This document shows, in pieces, positions 1 to 11,152 of a stretch of DNA of 64,000 nt. The notes under the pieces are model-generated. The model worked only from the letters and a program-made list of their open reading frames with translations. It did no database searches and was not told the DNA's origin. A program made the translations under genes and the position numbers. The DNA comes from Ridgeia piscesae (Eukaryota > Annelida > Polychaeta > Sabellida > Siboglinidae), in the NCBI GenBank assembly GCA_025642075.2, contig JAODUO010000426.1, forward strand, positions 374,501 through 438,500, written 5' to 3'. Positions within the stretch are counted from its first letter, which is position 1. Each line of letters opens with the position of its first letter.

Positions 1-980
1 TAGCACCGGCGGCGATCTGTTGACCGAAACCCGTGGATTATATAAACATTCTTTATTTCACATTAAATAATACTATCCACACATATTTGTTCTTGATTAC
101 ATTCACATTTTGTATTACATTTAAACTTTGCTTAGGTCACATTCGTACATTATGCAGACGATGAAATACACCTGTGGGTCTAAATTATAGTCGTAACGAT
201 ACACGTTGGTACTCGTGAGTGCCGAGTCGGCTTGGCAACAACAAGCTTGTTTCGGCTTGTAATTTCCTACGCGCCGCTTCACCTTCCAAATAAGGAAATC
301 CGGTTTTCCTCTGAGTTCGCCAAACATTACTTTGTCGGTACGTACTTATATGCAAACAAATCGGCCAAAGATGGACCTGTGGCTTTGATCGAGACTTAAA
401 TGTTTTGATGTTCAGTGTCTCTTTGTGCTCTTGTCGAACTTGCCGCCGGCGGTCACGCCATCTTCATCATCTCTAACCTGCTTTTTTCTGCCGGAATCCT
501 TTCATGGAAGTATGTGAAAAGTTGCTTACTAAAAATCATAGTATATCTGTTAGACATACAGTGCATTACATTGTTTAATTATGTTTGTTTTAATGCGTTT
601 GGCCCGTTTTTACCAGAGCTATGCTGCGTCGCCTATCGACTGGCGGCTTCCGTGATTGTAAACAAATCGCCAGTCAAACCGGAAAAGGCCCCCAGTGCAA
701 TGGCGGCACCTTGTGTTGAACGTAGCTCAGTTTAAAAAAAGGAACAAAAATATACCGTGACGCTGTGCTTATCAAATTATGGTGACAAGTGCTGTAAGTT
801 ATATGTTCTTATGTTTGGACTGTGGTGGTTCAGCGGCTTCACTCCCCCTTTAAGGAACACTGCACGATCATTGGTACCGAATTAACATACCAATCCCTAC
901 AGAAAAGCCTGATGATTATCTTGATTTAATTGATAAAAACTCAAAGTGTCTAGCACCTACGACTACATATGAGATAAGGA
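1..980. other. Flank without a recognised gene
   Basis: No recognisable gene. A 68-codon minus-strand frame (121-327) ends about 60 bases before a minus-strand AATAAA (near 52-57) and is cysteine-containing, so it could be a short terminal exon. It has no recognised domain and no upstream exon was found, so this is only a possibility. The plus-strand frame at 415-735 has no supporting feature. Confidence 0.2.
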
Positions 981-984
981 TAAT

Positions 985-2455
985 CATAGAGAAATAAAAA
1001 AACAATGCAGTCCTGGATGGGATGGTACAAAACCAGACATCATCAAACAAACATATTCTTGTATGATTAAACCCTTATGCCACATTATAAATTTATCGTT
1101 TAACAAAGGATACATACGATACGAATTAAAAATGGCTAATGTAGTGCCGATAGAAAAGGAGATTCTACAATAACCAGTAACGGTAGACCAATTTCCATAT
1201 TACCGGTATTTTCTAATTTAAACAAAAACTTATATAATTATGATAGACTAACTAAGTATATTGATAAACATAATATTTTTCATATTGTCAATTTGGATTT
1301 TTTTTAATGGCTTTAACAGTATTAATTGATTAAATAATAAGTGCAATAGATAATGGGACGTTTTTAGATTTCGCCAAAGCATTTGATACAGTGAACCATG
1401 ACATCCTATTAAGAACATTACCCAATTATGGAATAAGAGGAACAGTCCTCCAGTGGTTTCAAAATTATCTATCTGGTAGAAAACAAGCAGCAAGGATCAG
1501 TGAAACCAATTCTGTTCTTAAAAATATAATTTACGGAGTGCCACAAGGATCAATATTAGGTTCCTTATTAATCCTGATTGATATAAATGATTTATTTGCA
1601 CTATCACAAACCACCTTTCCTATAATGTGTGCAGATGACACTAATATTTTAATCCAAAAGAAAGATTTGCAAAAAAAGGAACGTGATTTAAATATTGAAA
1701 TACAAAACCTTTCCCTTCGGCTGAAAGCTAATAAACGTTCGTTAAATATTTAAAAACATGTACAATGACATTTAACAATATTTTTAGTGTAAGAAACAGA
1801 ATCAACCACATTTATATACATGGGACTCAAATATACACTATTAGCTTTACCCCATTTCTGGGAGTGGCAATAGATAATTAAATCAAATTGAATCGAAATA
1901 TATAATATACATGTAAAATACGTAAGATTGTAGGCATTTCCTGGAAAGCCAAGAACAAAGTGAACACAACAATTTTGATTAACCTATATTACACCTTTAT
2001 AACTTTTATAACCTATTGTAACGTAGCATGGGAAAGAGCCCCAACAATATATTAATCTAAATTTCATATATTGCATAAACAAATCATTCATATAATAAGT
2101 CATGCCGAATTTAGAAGTTATATGTACGTTTTATTTAAAGCACATCAAATTATGAACATCTATCAACTGAACAAATGTGTAATTTATATATTAATGTACA
2201 AACATAATTGTGGTATGTTATCAAATATATTTAATGACATGTTCATGAAGCACTCACTCTCACACAACTATAATATAAGACAACATATAGCATACAAAAT
2301 ACCACATTGTTAAACCAATACTAGACAAAACACACTCGCTTGTGTTGGTTCCAAATTGTGGAATACTATTATCATGAAAAACCATATTGAAGATTGTACG
2401 TCTATGAATATATTAAAAAAGACAATGAAACAATACACCTGGCGAACATATTAAC
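985..2455 (+). pseudogene. Degenerate non-LTR retrotransposon reverse transcriptase
   Basis: Remnant of a LINE ORF2. In shifting frames the sequence reads SPGWDGTKPDIIK (about 1010-1050), KGYIRYELKMANVVPI (about 1105-1155) and RPISILPVFSN (about 1186-1220), which are the usual N-terminal RT landmarks. Then 1391-1753 reads the core: NHDILLRTLPNYGIRG, a GVPQGSILG block, and CADDT in place of the catalytic FADD. The 3' thumb and C-terminal part is readable at 2060-2455 (RIIHIISHAEFRSY, LFKAHQIMNIYQL, then LWNTIIMKNHIED after a stop). Several stops and frameshifts make it non-functional. The family resembles the jockey/CR1-like LINE group; clade assignment is inferred. No endonuclease domain is visible, so the copy is 5' truncated. 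Confidence 0.88.
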
Positions 2456-2870
2456 TAGAAACACGGCATAATTAGGATATAGTGGTATATTTGAGTATAG
2501 CTGTATGTAGCCCCGATTAATATTTGTGAACGGTATAGCTAATTGAGAAAACTCATTATCATATTGATTATGACATTTATTTGATTAACTATGGTTTTCT
2601 CGCATCAGCATCATTGCACACAGATGGCATACATGTTTTGTTGATAACTGAGAAAAGGAATCTTAAGCAGTTCGCTTCTTTCATGCTTATATTTGATTGT
2701 CTATCATGATTTGTATGTATATATCCTGTATTTGTATAAATATTGTTTCGTACAATCAGTCAATAAAACAGATGTTTCGTCAACATTAAGCTTATATCCA
2801 TACATAAATAAACATAGACCCACATTTGCTGTTGTATTACAAGCACGACTTGTGGCAGGATGAGGCTCGG
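2456..2870. other. Unassigned spacer after the LINE remnant
   Basis: AT-rich sequence with no gene recognised. It may include the 3' tail of the preceding retrotransposon. Confidence 0.3.
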
Positions 2871-3047
2871 TTACTCAGGCTCCGTGAGGTGGCAGCACTT
2901 TCTAGATAACATTCAAAAGCTGGCTAACTGACCAGACTGTTTTTCGTCGAAGTTACTCAGCCGAGGAATAGTTGGTTGAACGATGCTAAAATATACCTGG
3001 TGGATTTGAGGGGCTAAACAGTACTGCCACCTCACGGAGCCGGGATA
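2871..3047. mobile_element. Small hairpin MITE-like element
   Basis: Two inverted arms of about 30 bases face each other: GGCTCCGTGAGGTGGCAG at 2880 and its reverse complement, starting near 3020 (TGCCACCTCACGGAGCC). About 110 bases of unrelated sequence separate them. This looks like a miniature inverted-repeat element. No target-site duplication was confirmed and no superfamily was assigned. Confidence 0.5.
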
Positions 3048-4116
3048 ATCGAAGCTATCAGCAACACTGTGTTTCAGTGCGCACTGAAACAAACATGTCC
3101 GTCAACGTTGACTGGCAAACATTCGCTCCGACCCGACAACGACAGTGAAATACCGCCGGTTATACGCGAGATTGCGACCATCCGACGACAAGCGTGAGGT
3201 CCGTCGCTGACGTCACTGCTAGTCTATCAAGACACGCATGCGCCGATCGGCCAACGACCGAAACACCTGACAGATGTTTAACGATCAGTGCTGATGACGG
3301 TGACAATAACATTTGTTGACGTATGTGAACAATAGACAAATATATAGTCAAGTTGATCGTGTCGTCTCTGTTTTGACGTAGGTGTCTACGTGAGCAATAC
3401 AATCAGATGGACTCTGATCGCGTCGTCTCTGTTTGCGAACTTAATAAAGTTTCTGTTCCAATAACTGTACGTTGTTGCTGTTTGTATATGAGATTTGTTC
3501 CGTCACCCTTATACAGATTTCCTAATTTAGTCGGTAGTACATTACACAGACATACGATTATGCCAGGCGTACATATAGTCTACGTTTATGATGTCACACG
3601 TCAAATACAAATATAACTCCATACCATCTATTGAGTATAGTAATTTTCAAAGAAGCTATTGTATGCCTGCGGTATCGGAGCACACCCCGTTGCGACGCAA
3701 AAATTTACTGAACCTGTATTTTTGTCAATCAGCAGCGAAAGTTTAATGGGTAATAACAGTCTGGAAAGCAGTGCGACTTTGCTGGTAAAAACTGTCAAGT
3801 GGCAGTCCCTACGACGAAGCAGATAGATGAGTACCTGGTATTACTAAATAGATCCAAACACACGACAACAGCACTTTCTACGCCAAGGCACCATATTCGC
3901 TTAATTAACAACCCTCGTGGCCTCAGTGAAGGATTTATTCAAGTGCCGGCCAAAGCACAGTTTCGTGCTAACAGCACTGGACACCTTTAAGCCTTGGCTG
4001 GGCAGACGATATAGATTTCAATTTCACGGTTGTGCTTTGGTCCACCCACTATATTGGCGTAACGACCCTATTCGTTTTTCCAGCTATCGTATAAACCCAG
4101 AGTCGGTATATGCTGG
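3048..4116. other. Spacer, no gene recognised
   Basis: Short open frames occur on both strands but none shows a domain, repeat structure or splice pattern. The last part (about 4020-4116) is the 3' flank of the minus-strand SGNH pseudogene. Confidence 0.3.
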
Positions 4117-4138
4117 TTGAAACTAATACATACTAGTT

Positions 4139-5268
4139 TCATGTCTCACAAAATGTCCGTATCCAACTGGACAGGACAGCGTCGTACCATTCCGGTCTTC
4201 GATGAATCCCGTCTAATGTCCAATCTAGGACATCGAGTGACATTTCATACATGTCAAAAAATGGCAAGATACGTCCACCAGTCTCCACAAACTCTGTCCG
4301 AAGGACGTCGAACAGTTCTAAGTTGATACGATCTATGAAGGCGTTTGTTTTTAAGTTCCCATCGAATGTCACGTCATTCCAGTATTTACTTTTCTGACTC
4401 AAGTTTTCAGTGATTTTTGTGAACCAGAAAAGTTTTGTTTGCTTTGGAAGATACTTTTTAATTATCATTTTCAGGTATTCCATGTCGGCGCGTATCTTAC
4501 TCAGTCCAGATCTCGCCTTGTCGTGATTCCCCGAGAACAACAATATTACATCCGGGTAGTTACCTCAAGATATTCACCGAATATAAATTCCTGGTATGTG
4601 TTTGACTGGCGGCACAATGGTGCTTCTTTTGAAGGATGGCAATTGTTCTGCCATCTATTTCGCACTGTTGTTATTTCCGTGTCCATATAGAACTCCATCG
4701 CGATATACTCGAGGTCTATTTCACTGGTTTTGTCCCTACACTTCACTGCCATGCTGATGCAACCACCGCAGTCTCTATGATGTACAACGATGTCCGACGC
4801 GTTTAACTTGGTCCCTTTAGTAAAGTAGTTCACGTCTGGCTTTGATACGCCAATTTCAGTTTTAATGTCTCGACAGTTCATAAACTTTTGCAGTAGTTTT
4901 CTCGTCGCCATGAAGTACCGCCGTCCGTTGGAATCTCCGAGCACGACGAGTTTCGTGACGTTTCGTCGCGTTAAACACTCGCGCAATCGTTCCTTCGTGA
5001 TGTTGTTAGACGGGAAGCGGCAGAGGTCGGGAAAGTACGACGAGTTTAACCACCTTCCGCCTGTCGGAAAATAATTATTCTCAATGCAATATTTTCTGAT
5101 GACTTCCACAGAGCAAGTGGGCGTTCTTTTCATAAGAAATCTCACTGTCAGTTGGTCAGGCACTTTAAACAAGGTTGGACGCACAATACAGAATAGAGCG
5201 GATATTGCTGTTGCGACGAAAATGGCGGCAATAAAATGGCGTGAGTTTTTCCCGGTGGTCATCGTCAC
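4139..5268 (-). pseudogene. SGNH/PC-esterase-like (NXPE-type) pseudogene with one-base frameshift
   Basis: Diverged paralogue of the intact gene at 15708-16838, on the opposite strand. It encodes the same single-exon architecture: a short N-terminus, one hydrophobic segment (type II anchor), a conserved RKYCIENNYFPTGGRW block, the GDSN nucleophile motif (VVLGDSNGRRYF), the CGGC motif, then LLFSGNHDK and, near the C-terminus, DGIHRR, the expected Asp/His of an SGNH esterase. The first frame (4546-5268) stops 11 codons after YQEFIFGEY and the second (4139-4543) resumes at LLFSGNHD. Aligning the two genes base by base places a single missing base at about 4559-4566. A 3' splice acceptor (CTGTTTCAG) lies about 70 bases upstream of the ATG (5335-5337), as in the intact copy, so a 5' UTR intron is likely and retroposition unlikely. 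The frameshift could also be an assembly error. Confidence 0.85.
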
Positions 5269-5493
5269 GTCACAAGGAATGTAGATGTTCTACGAAGTGA
5301 TAGGTCATTCAGACTACGTCACCTATTGTCACACCTGAAACAGTTAAGGTCAGTCATTAGTTGCCACTAACCACGATACGGCTGGTATCATCCTGTTTTG
5401 ATAAACTAAGTCAGTATGATTAAAATCTCGCATTCTATGACTGTGAAGCGATGTGGATGCATGTACGTGTGTGTTTATGCGGGTGTGAGAGGC

Positions 5494-5615
<122 letters not shown>

Positions 5616-5635
5616 CGACCATGGGCGCACTCATC

Positions 5636-6185
5636 GTCCGTGCGTCCGTGCGTCCGTGCGTCCGTGCGTCCGTGCGTCCGTGCGTCCGTGCGTCCGTGCG
5701 TCCGTGCGTCCGTGCGTCCGTGCGTCCGTGCGTCCGTGCGTCCGTGCGTCCGTGCGTCCGTGCGTCCTCGTCCGTCGTCCGTGCGTCCGCGTCCGTGCGT
5801 CCGTCGTCCGTTGTCCGCCCCGCCCGCCGCCCGTCCGTCGTCCGTCCGTCCGTCCGTCCGTCCGTCCGTCCGTCCGTCCGTCCGTCCGTCCGTCCGTCCG
5901 TCGTCCGTCCGTCGTCGTCCGTCCGTCCGTCGTCCGTCCGTTCATCGCGTCGTCCGTCCTCCGTCCGTCCGTCCGTCCGTCCGTCCGTCCGTCCGTCCGT
6001 CCGTCCGTCCGTCCGTACGTCCGTCCGTCCGTCCGTCCGTCCGTCCGTCCGTCCGTCCGTCCGTCCGTCCGTCCGTCCGTCGTCCGTCCGTCCGTCCGTC
6101 CGTCCGTCCGTCGATCCGTCGTCAGTCCAGTCCGTCCGTCCGTCTCCGATCCGTCCGTCGTCTGTCCGTCTCCGTCCATCCGTCC
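5636..6185. repeat. (TCCGTGCG)n then (CCGT)n array
   Basis: 5636-5765 is an 8-base TCCGTGCG repeat. It degrades through CGT-rich sequence into (CCGT)n, with scattered interruptions to 6185. Its reverse complement is the unit of the ACGG array at 6257-6631, so the two form a potential hairpin. The long open frames here ([16 protein letters not shown]) are products of the 4-base unit. Confidence 0.96.
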
Positions 6186-6193
6186 ATAATCAA

Positions 6194-6254
6194 CATACAT
6201 ACATACATACATACATACATACATACATACATACATACATACATACATACATAC
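6194..6254. repeat. (ATAC)n microsatellite
   Basis: Fifteen or so ACAT/ATAC units between the CCGT and ACGG arrays; they would form the loop of the CCGT/ACGG inverted repeat. Confidence 0.97.
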
Positions 6255-6256
6255 TG

Positions 6257-6631
6257 ACTACGACGGACGGACGGACGGACGGACGGACGGACGGACGGAC
6301 GGACGGACGGACGGACGAGACGGACGGACGGACGGACGGACGGACGGACGGACGGACGGACGGACGGACGGACGGACGGACGGACGGACGGACGGACGGA
6401 CGGACGGACGGACGGACGGACGGACGGACGGACGGACGGACGGACGGACGACGGACGGACGGACGGACGGACGGACGGACGGACGGACGGACGGACGGAC
6501 GGACGGACGGACGGACGGACGGACGGACGGACGGACGGACGGACGGACGGACGGACGGACGGACGGACGGACGGACGGACGGACGGACGGACGGACGGAC
6601 GGACGGACGGACGGACGGACGACGACGACGG
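6257..6631. repeat. (ACGG)n microsatellite
   Basis: Over 90 units of GGAC/ACGG with only a few one- or two-base slips (near 6316 and 6448). It is complementary to the upstream CCGT array. Confidence 0.97.
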
Positions 6632-6632
6632 A

Positions 6633-6714
6633 CATACATACATACATACATACATACATACATACATACATACATACATACATACATACATACATACATA
6701 CATACATACATACA

Positions 6715-6748
<34 letters not shown>

Positions 6749-6752
6749 CATA
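6633..6752. repeat. (ATAC)n microsatellite, second block
   Basis: About 30 ATAC units ending in a slightly degenerate ATATATACATACATC tail. Confidence 0.97.
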
Positions 6753-6944
6753 CATCAATCCATTCATCTAACAAGTCACCGGTACTAGCTATCACAAAAG
6801 CCTGCCTGTATAGTCTCCCTTTGTCTTCTCAAGGATGTTCACCCTAACGCTAAAAACGTATACTGTTATGTCTATGACGTAGTCGGCGATTAATTCACCC
6901 TACTAATCCACTTGATGTCCTACTTGTGGTCAATCAGTGTTGCT

Positions 6945-7037
6945 CCCACGTCCCAAGTGGGCGACCAGTCGTTGTCATGTGGTGACGAAATAGATATAGC
7001 CATAAAACCAGTCGCTTCGCTATCCAGTGACCGACAA
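6945..7037 (-). repeat. Dispersed repeat, first half (interrupted by LINE sequence)
   Basis: Matches the reverse complement of 19945-20043: GGGCGACCA, then GTGGTGACGAAATAGATATA and CCAGTGACCGAC. The rest of this repeat resumes at about 8855, after 1.8 kb of LINE-derived sequence. Confidence 0.7.
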
Positions 7038-7039
7038 TT

Positions 7040-7641
7040 GTTGACCACCAACAATTTGGGTCAGTCAAGGGAACGTCCACTGTGCGTGCACTTATCGAAC
7101 TACTGCACATGTGGGAAGCTGCGCTCGATTCCAGCGGTACCATGATCCGTATACTACTGTCGACTTCAGCAAAGCATTTCATAGAGTAGACCACCATATT
7201 TTGCTGACTAAATGTGCGTCACTTGGATTACCAAATTTTCTAACCAAATGGCTAACATCTTTCTTATGCCAACGCAAACAGCGATTAAAGATCGGCAGTG
7301 TAAAGTATAATTTCACTACCATCAACGCAAGTGTGTCACAAGGAACAATCTTCGGTCCCATTGGTTTTGTACATCATATAAACGACTTGCGAACAACCTG
7401 TGATCACGTCAGATATGTAGACGACTGCACAATTTGGGAATCATGTGCACCGTCGTGTGTTAACAGTTCACTCCAAACAGCGGCAGACGAAGTGGTACAA
7501 TGTACAACCACCAACAATATGGCACTGAACTATGACAAAACAAAAGAAATGCGCATTTGCTTCAAAAAAGAAACGTCAGACATCCCGCCGATAACTATTA
7601 ACGACATCCAGATTGAACAAGTTCACAGCACTCGCCATTGA
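7040..7641 (+). pseudogene. LINE reverse transcriptase fragment (YVDD type)
   Basis: The frame 7111-7641 contains VDFSKAFHRVDHHILL, a degraded VSQGTIFGPIGFV (normally GVPQGT...GPIGF), the catalytic YVDD (HVRYVDDCTIWE) and NNMALNYDKTKEM, which are RT motifs A to E. An upstream piece, FGSVKGTSTVRALIELLHMW (about 7060-7120), is in a different frame, so there is a frameshift near 7150. The fragment ends abruptly at VHSTRH, where a full element continues with LLGV. It differs from the 985-2455 element and probably belongs to another LINE family. Confidence 0.88.
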
Positions 7642-8216
7642 ACGGCGGGAAAATTGGCGGATGTAGAGGTTTGAAATTGGTGGCGTATAAAATTTGAAAA
7701 ACAAGCGGAAATATTGATTGATAAGTATTATTCTTGTGTTAAGGTTATTCATAAAGTTGTACTGGACATATATTGAGTAGTAGTTATGGTTATAGTTTGT
7801 TAGTTAACAGTATTTATAACAGATTAGTATATTGGGTGATAATAGGGTAATCTAGGCTTCGACAAATGTTAAACAAGATTGAGCAAATCTGTTTATTTGA
7901 TATAGTATATAAGAGATAAAGCAATAAGCGTAACAACTACATATGTAAGATAATACTGTGAATAGGTATCGTTGTTATTAAAAATAAACAAGCGTTTTAG
8001 TAGGAAATCCTTGTTTGTTTATATAGGTAGTGTCCAACGTTTCGGCTAGGGAACGGTACCAGTACAGACTAAACTTATTGTTCATGGTAGCATAGGTAGT
8101 ACGTGTTTATAACATAAAGTGTGCTGCAGTTGCTGTACACAATAAACAAACAGTCTTTCTAAAGGCTAAGTTGGTATAAACTAAGAGTTGATTTAGACAA
8201 ATCGTAATATGGCACC
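7642..8216. other. AT-rich spacer between LINE fragments
   Basis: No open frame or recognisable feature. It may be an unrelated insertion or a decayed internal part of a LINE. Confidence 0.3.
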
Positions 8217-8835
8217 TTGCAAGCGGCAAGTGAAGGCAAGGACGCACTTGGGGGTGTAATAGTTAGGCCTCACTTAGAATATTGTATACAAGCATGGAGG
8301 TCATATAGCAAGAAGGATATTGATATGCTAGAAAGTGTACAAAGGAGAGCAACCAAAATGATACCAAAACTCAGGAATATTAGTTATGAAATGCGTCTAA
8401 AAGAATGTGGTTTAACAACACTAGAAACCAGAAGATTGAGAGGAGATCAGATTGAGGTGTTTAAAATATTGAATGGATATGAAAATATTGACAGAAATAC
8501 TTTTTTGACAGTCAAGGAAGAGAGAAGGACTAGAGGACATGGAGTTACATTAGCAAAGAAGCAGTGTAGACTATATATTTGAAAAGTTTCATTTTCACAA
8601 AGAACAGTAAACGAATGGAACAGATTATCAGCTGATTGTGTAGGTGTTAGTAGTGTTACTATATTTAAAAATAAAATCGACGTATACCTAAGACGGGCGG
8701 GGTATGCTTAGATAGATAGGTTGGACTCTCGATAAGCCAAATGGCTTCCTAGTCCACCTGCCATCTAGAGTTGAATCTCTAGGTGGCAATCTTGTTAAAT
8801 CTTGTTAAATCTACTAGGTGTCACCATTTCACAAG
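8217..8835 (+). pseudogene. LINE ORF2 C-terminus and 3' tail
   Basis: 8241-8579 reads RPHLEYCIQAWRSYSKKDI, then VQRRATKMIPKLRN, LTTLETRRLRGDQIEVFKI and RTRGHG, the standard C-terminal segment of jockey/CR1/L2-like LINEs. After one stop it continues FSQRTVNEWN and FKNKIDVYLRR to about 8700. The 3' UTR contains TCTCTAGGTGGCAATC and ends in a short tail repeat (CTTGTTAAAT twice, 8790-8810). The same 3' end recurs at 49495-49697. Confidence 0.88.
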
Positions 8836-8854
8836 ATCTTACGTGGCAATATAT

Positions 8855-8965
8855 ATATTAGAGTGGCCAAATGTTACATAGTGAAAACTTAATTTTTGAA
8901 ATCATCAACGCATATGGGTGAAAAAGATGTGGTTGGGTGAAAAAACAACTGTGCTAACATTTCAC
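8855..8965 (-). repeat. Dispersed repeat, second half
   Basis: Reverse complement of about 19850-19945: GTGGCCAAATGTTACAT, GCATATGGGTGAAAAAGATG and GGTGAAAAAACAACTGTGC. Together with 6945-7037 it reconstitutes the order seen at 19850-20043. Confidence 0.7.
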
Positions 8966-9011
8966 AGAAATCCATTGCGAGGAAAAGACCTCTCAACGCG
9001 CACCCAACGTT

Positions 9012-9637
9012 TATTCATCTCATGATTCATCTTACAACCGCACCAACCTGCCCCGTTGTCAGTGTCCGTCTGTGTTTGCCGTCTACCCAAGAATGGTCGT
9101 CCGAACGCCAAACATATGCTACGATCTACGTGTTGACGATAAACACATCCTCTTGTGAAGGCATACGAGTCACTTCACGGCTCGATACGTACTGCACACG
9201 TGAAATAGTTGAAATTATTCAATCGCTGCCTATATCACTTACCACTACTAATTTTCAGTATTGGAGCCTTGGCGATTTATCGTCGTTAACGGGCTGGTTA
9301 AGAGGACACGAAACAGATAAAACCTTCAATAAAACTAATCGGCTAGGTATCCAGTGTCACTGGCCAATAGTACACGACCAGCATGCGCAGAGTGAGTAGT
9401 TGATTATATAATGCATATATGCGCCACAACTTCCAAATCAATGGACTCGATGCATGGCTTTCGTGTTGAGACGGCTTAACTTTCCACGTTGACCTCATTC
9501 ATGATTATATGGTTGTTTGACACGAAGCCCCAAAACGACCTTTCTGTGGAATATTCATTGGCATTTCAATTTAGAACTCTACCACTCTCGATTGCCAAGT
9601 ACTCCTCAAGGCTGTCTCTTTCCAGAAACTCTGTGAA
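9012..9637 (+). repeat. Long inverted repeat, left arm
   Basis: About 620 bases whose reverse complement is found at 13320-13946 with high but imperfect similarity. Landmarks shared by both arms are GTGTCACTGGCCAATAGTA, CATGCGCAG, GCATATATGCGCCACAACTT and ACGGCTTAACTTTCCACG. The arms bracket about 3.7 kb. Only the innermost part looks protein-derived (see 9575-9960). Confidence 0.9.
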
Positions 9638-9960
9638 GGCGGGGAGAGTGGGTTCCCAATCCTTCCTCAACAAACCTAGAACAACTGTCGCCTCGCTGTT
9701 AAACATGTTCCAGGCGACATCGTGGTCTGTTTTTTTATAAACACTTGATCTGGCTCATCATCGTCATATATTCTACATTAAACATTTCGGTCGATATCAG
9801 AAACCACTTGTTTGAGCAGATCCTGCTGGATACAGAATATATTAATCATTTCTCGTCTTCTGGCGGCGAACTCGAGATGACCATCTCGCTATCCATTTGC
9901 TTTGCATCTCACACAACAGTCTCGACGACGGAGACTAACCCGTTTTATCGACTACAGTCG
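9575..9960 (-). pseudogene. Degenerate coding remnant of unknown family
   Basis: Read on the minus strand, about 9745 to 9580 gives a protein-like stretch (NMFNSEATVVLGLLRK, then FTEFLERDSLEEYLAIESG) without stops. Upstream, broken frames give DLLKQVVSDIDRNV and DDDEPDQVF. The matching part of the right arm, read on the plus strand at 13312-13370, gives FTKFLKRDSLEKCLPIE. Two diverged copies keeping the same reading suggest a once-coding sequence. I do not recognise the family. Confidence 0.4.
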
Positions 9961-10381
9961 CGAGAACTTTGAGGATATCATTTATGATCGTTGCTGGTGC
10001 GTAACATGGTGGGTAGATGTGAAGGTGCATTGTATGTCTTCCATCTATCTATGGGTACAGAAAACGCCAAAGCACGCTGAAACGCTGTTTATCAGCGTCC
10101 CGCTTTCTTGACCCGTTTTAATCGTGCTGGGAAAATAGGCCAGCAGCTGTTTAGAGGTAGCTCCAACTGGTTTTCAGTTGCACACCCGTCGACTTTCCGA
10201 CATTAGGTTCAGAAAGTTCGGTGGTGAACAGGCTGGATTATCGTTATTTTCTTTCTCCTTGTCTCTCTGGTGCGTCGGTGAACCCCTCTCGTAGCGTGTC
10301 TTCAAGATCCTCGTTATTGCTATTACTAAGCCGCCACCTTCCGTTGATCCTTCATCCTCTGTTGTTTCCATTTATTGGTCG

Positions 10382-11152
10382 CAGTGGCGTAGTTAGAGGG
10401 GGCCGGGGAATCACGACAACTTAGGATAGTGGGGAGTGGAGGACCTGGCTTCCTGGTTCATGGACTTAAAAAGTACAGAGAGTATAAAGATGCCTGTCCA
10501 AGATTTTCCTTCCCTGTACTACCCTATCGCAAACACATTTTTCATTATTGAAATAGGATTAAGTTAGGAATGTTCCACTTCTGTCGCTGGCTGCAGCCCA
10601 TGAGGTGACAGGTGAACGAAAATGTCAGCATTCTTAATGCGCGTGGTGGTTAATATCTGCATTGAGGATTCAAAATAATAGTTGTCCGATTACAAAACTA
10701 GGTTCAAATTTCATTTTGTTATTGTTGGTTTCTTATAATCTTTTGGTATTTTTATTCCGCTCACTTTTTTCTCACTACGCACTCTCTCAACAGTCTCCAA
10801 CTCCTTCTATCTGTTGCTCTTTTTCTCCATTCTTTTCCCACTCTTTCTATGTTTCTTTTACTGCATTACCCCATCACAATGTTGGGTTTTCATCTCCAAT
10901 TCTTTCCTCATGACCGGCTCCTCAACCAACTCCTCGCCAATTTCTTGTTCAAACTTTCCTTCATCCCAACGTCCACTTCTCTTAACTCCCACGACGAGTC
11001 TTCTTACCAGGTTATTTTCGCAAACCTAGACTTTCTGTTATTTCTCTGTTAGTGCCATCGTATCTAGTCCGTTCATGTATGTTGGGATCACACACGAGCT
11101 GAGCACATTTCCTTTTAGTTTACGTGATGTGCGTCTATCTCCGATCACCCCT
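10382..11152 (+). mobile_element. Non-autonomous DNA transposon, first tandem copy
   Basis: Begins with CAGTGGCGTAGTTAG and runs colinear with the next copy: the CTGGCTGCAG core, TTAATGCGCGTGGTGG, a pyrimidine-rich stretch and a GTGCGTCTATCTCC end. It lacks its own right terminus and abuts the second copy, so the pair is a tandem or nested arrangement with one shared right end. Confidence 0.65.

Noticed and set aside
121..327. Possible ZP- or cytokine-like terminal exon (CCCQAD...VYFIVCIMYEC)
   Set aside because: Cysteine spacing does not clearly fit any family and no upstream exon is present in the window.
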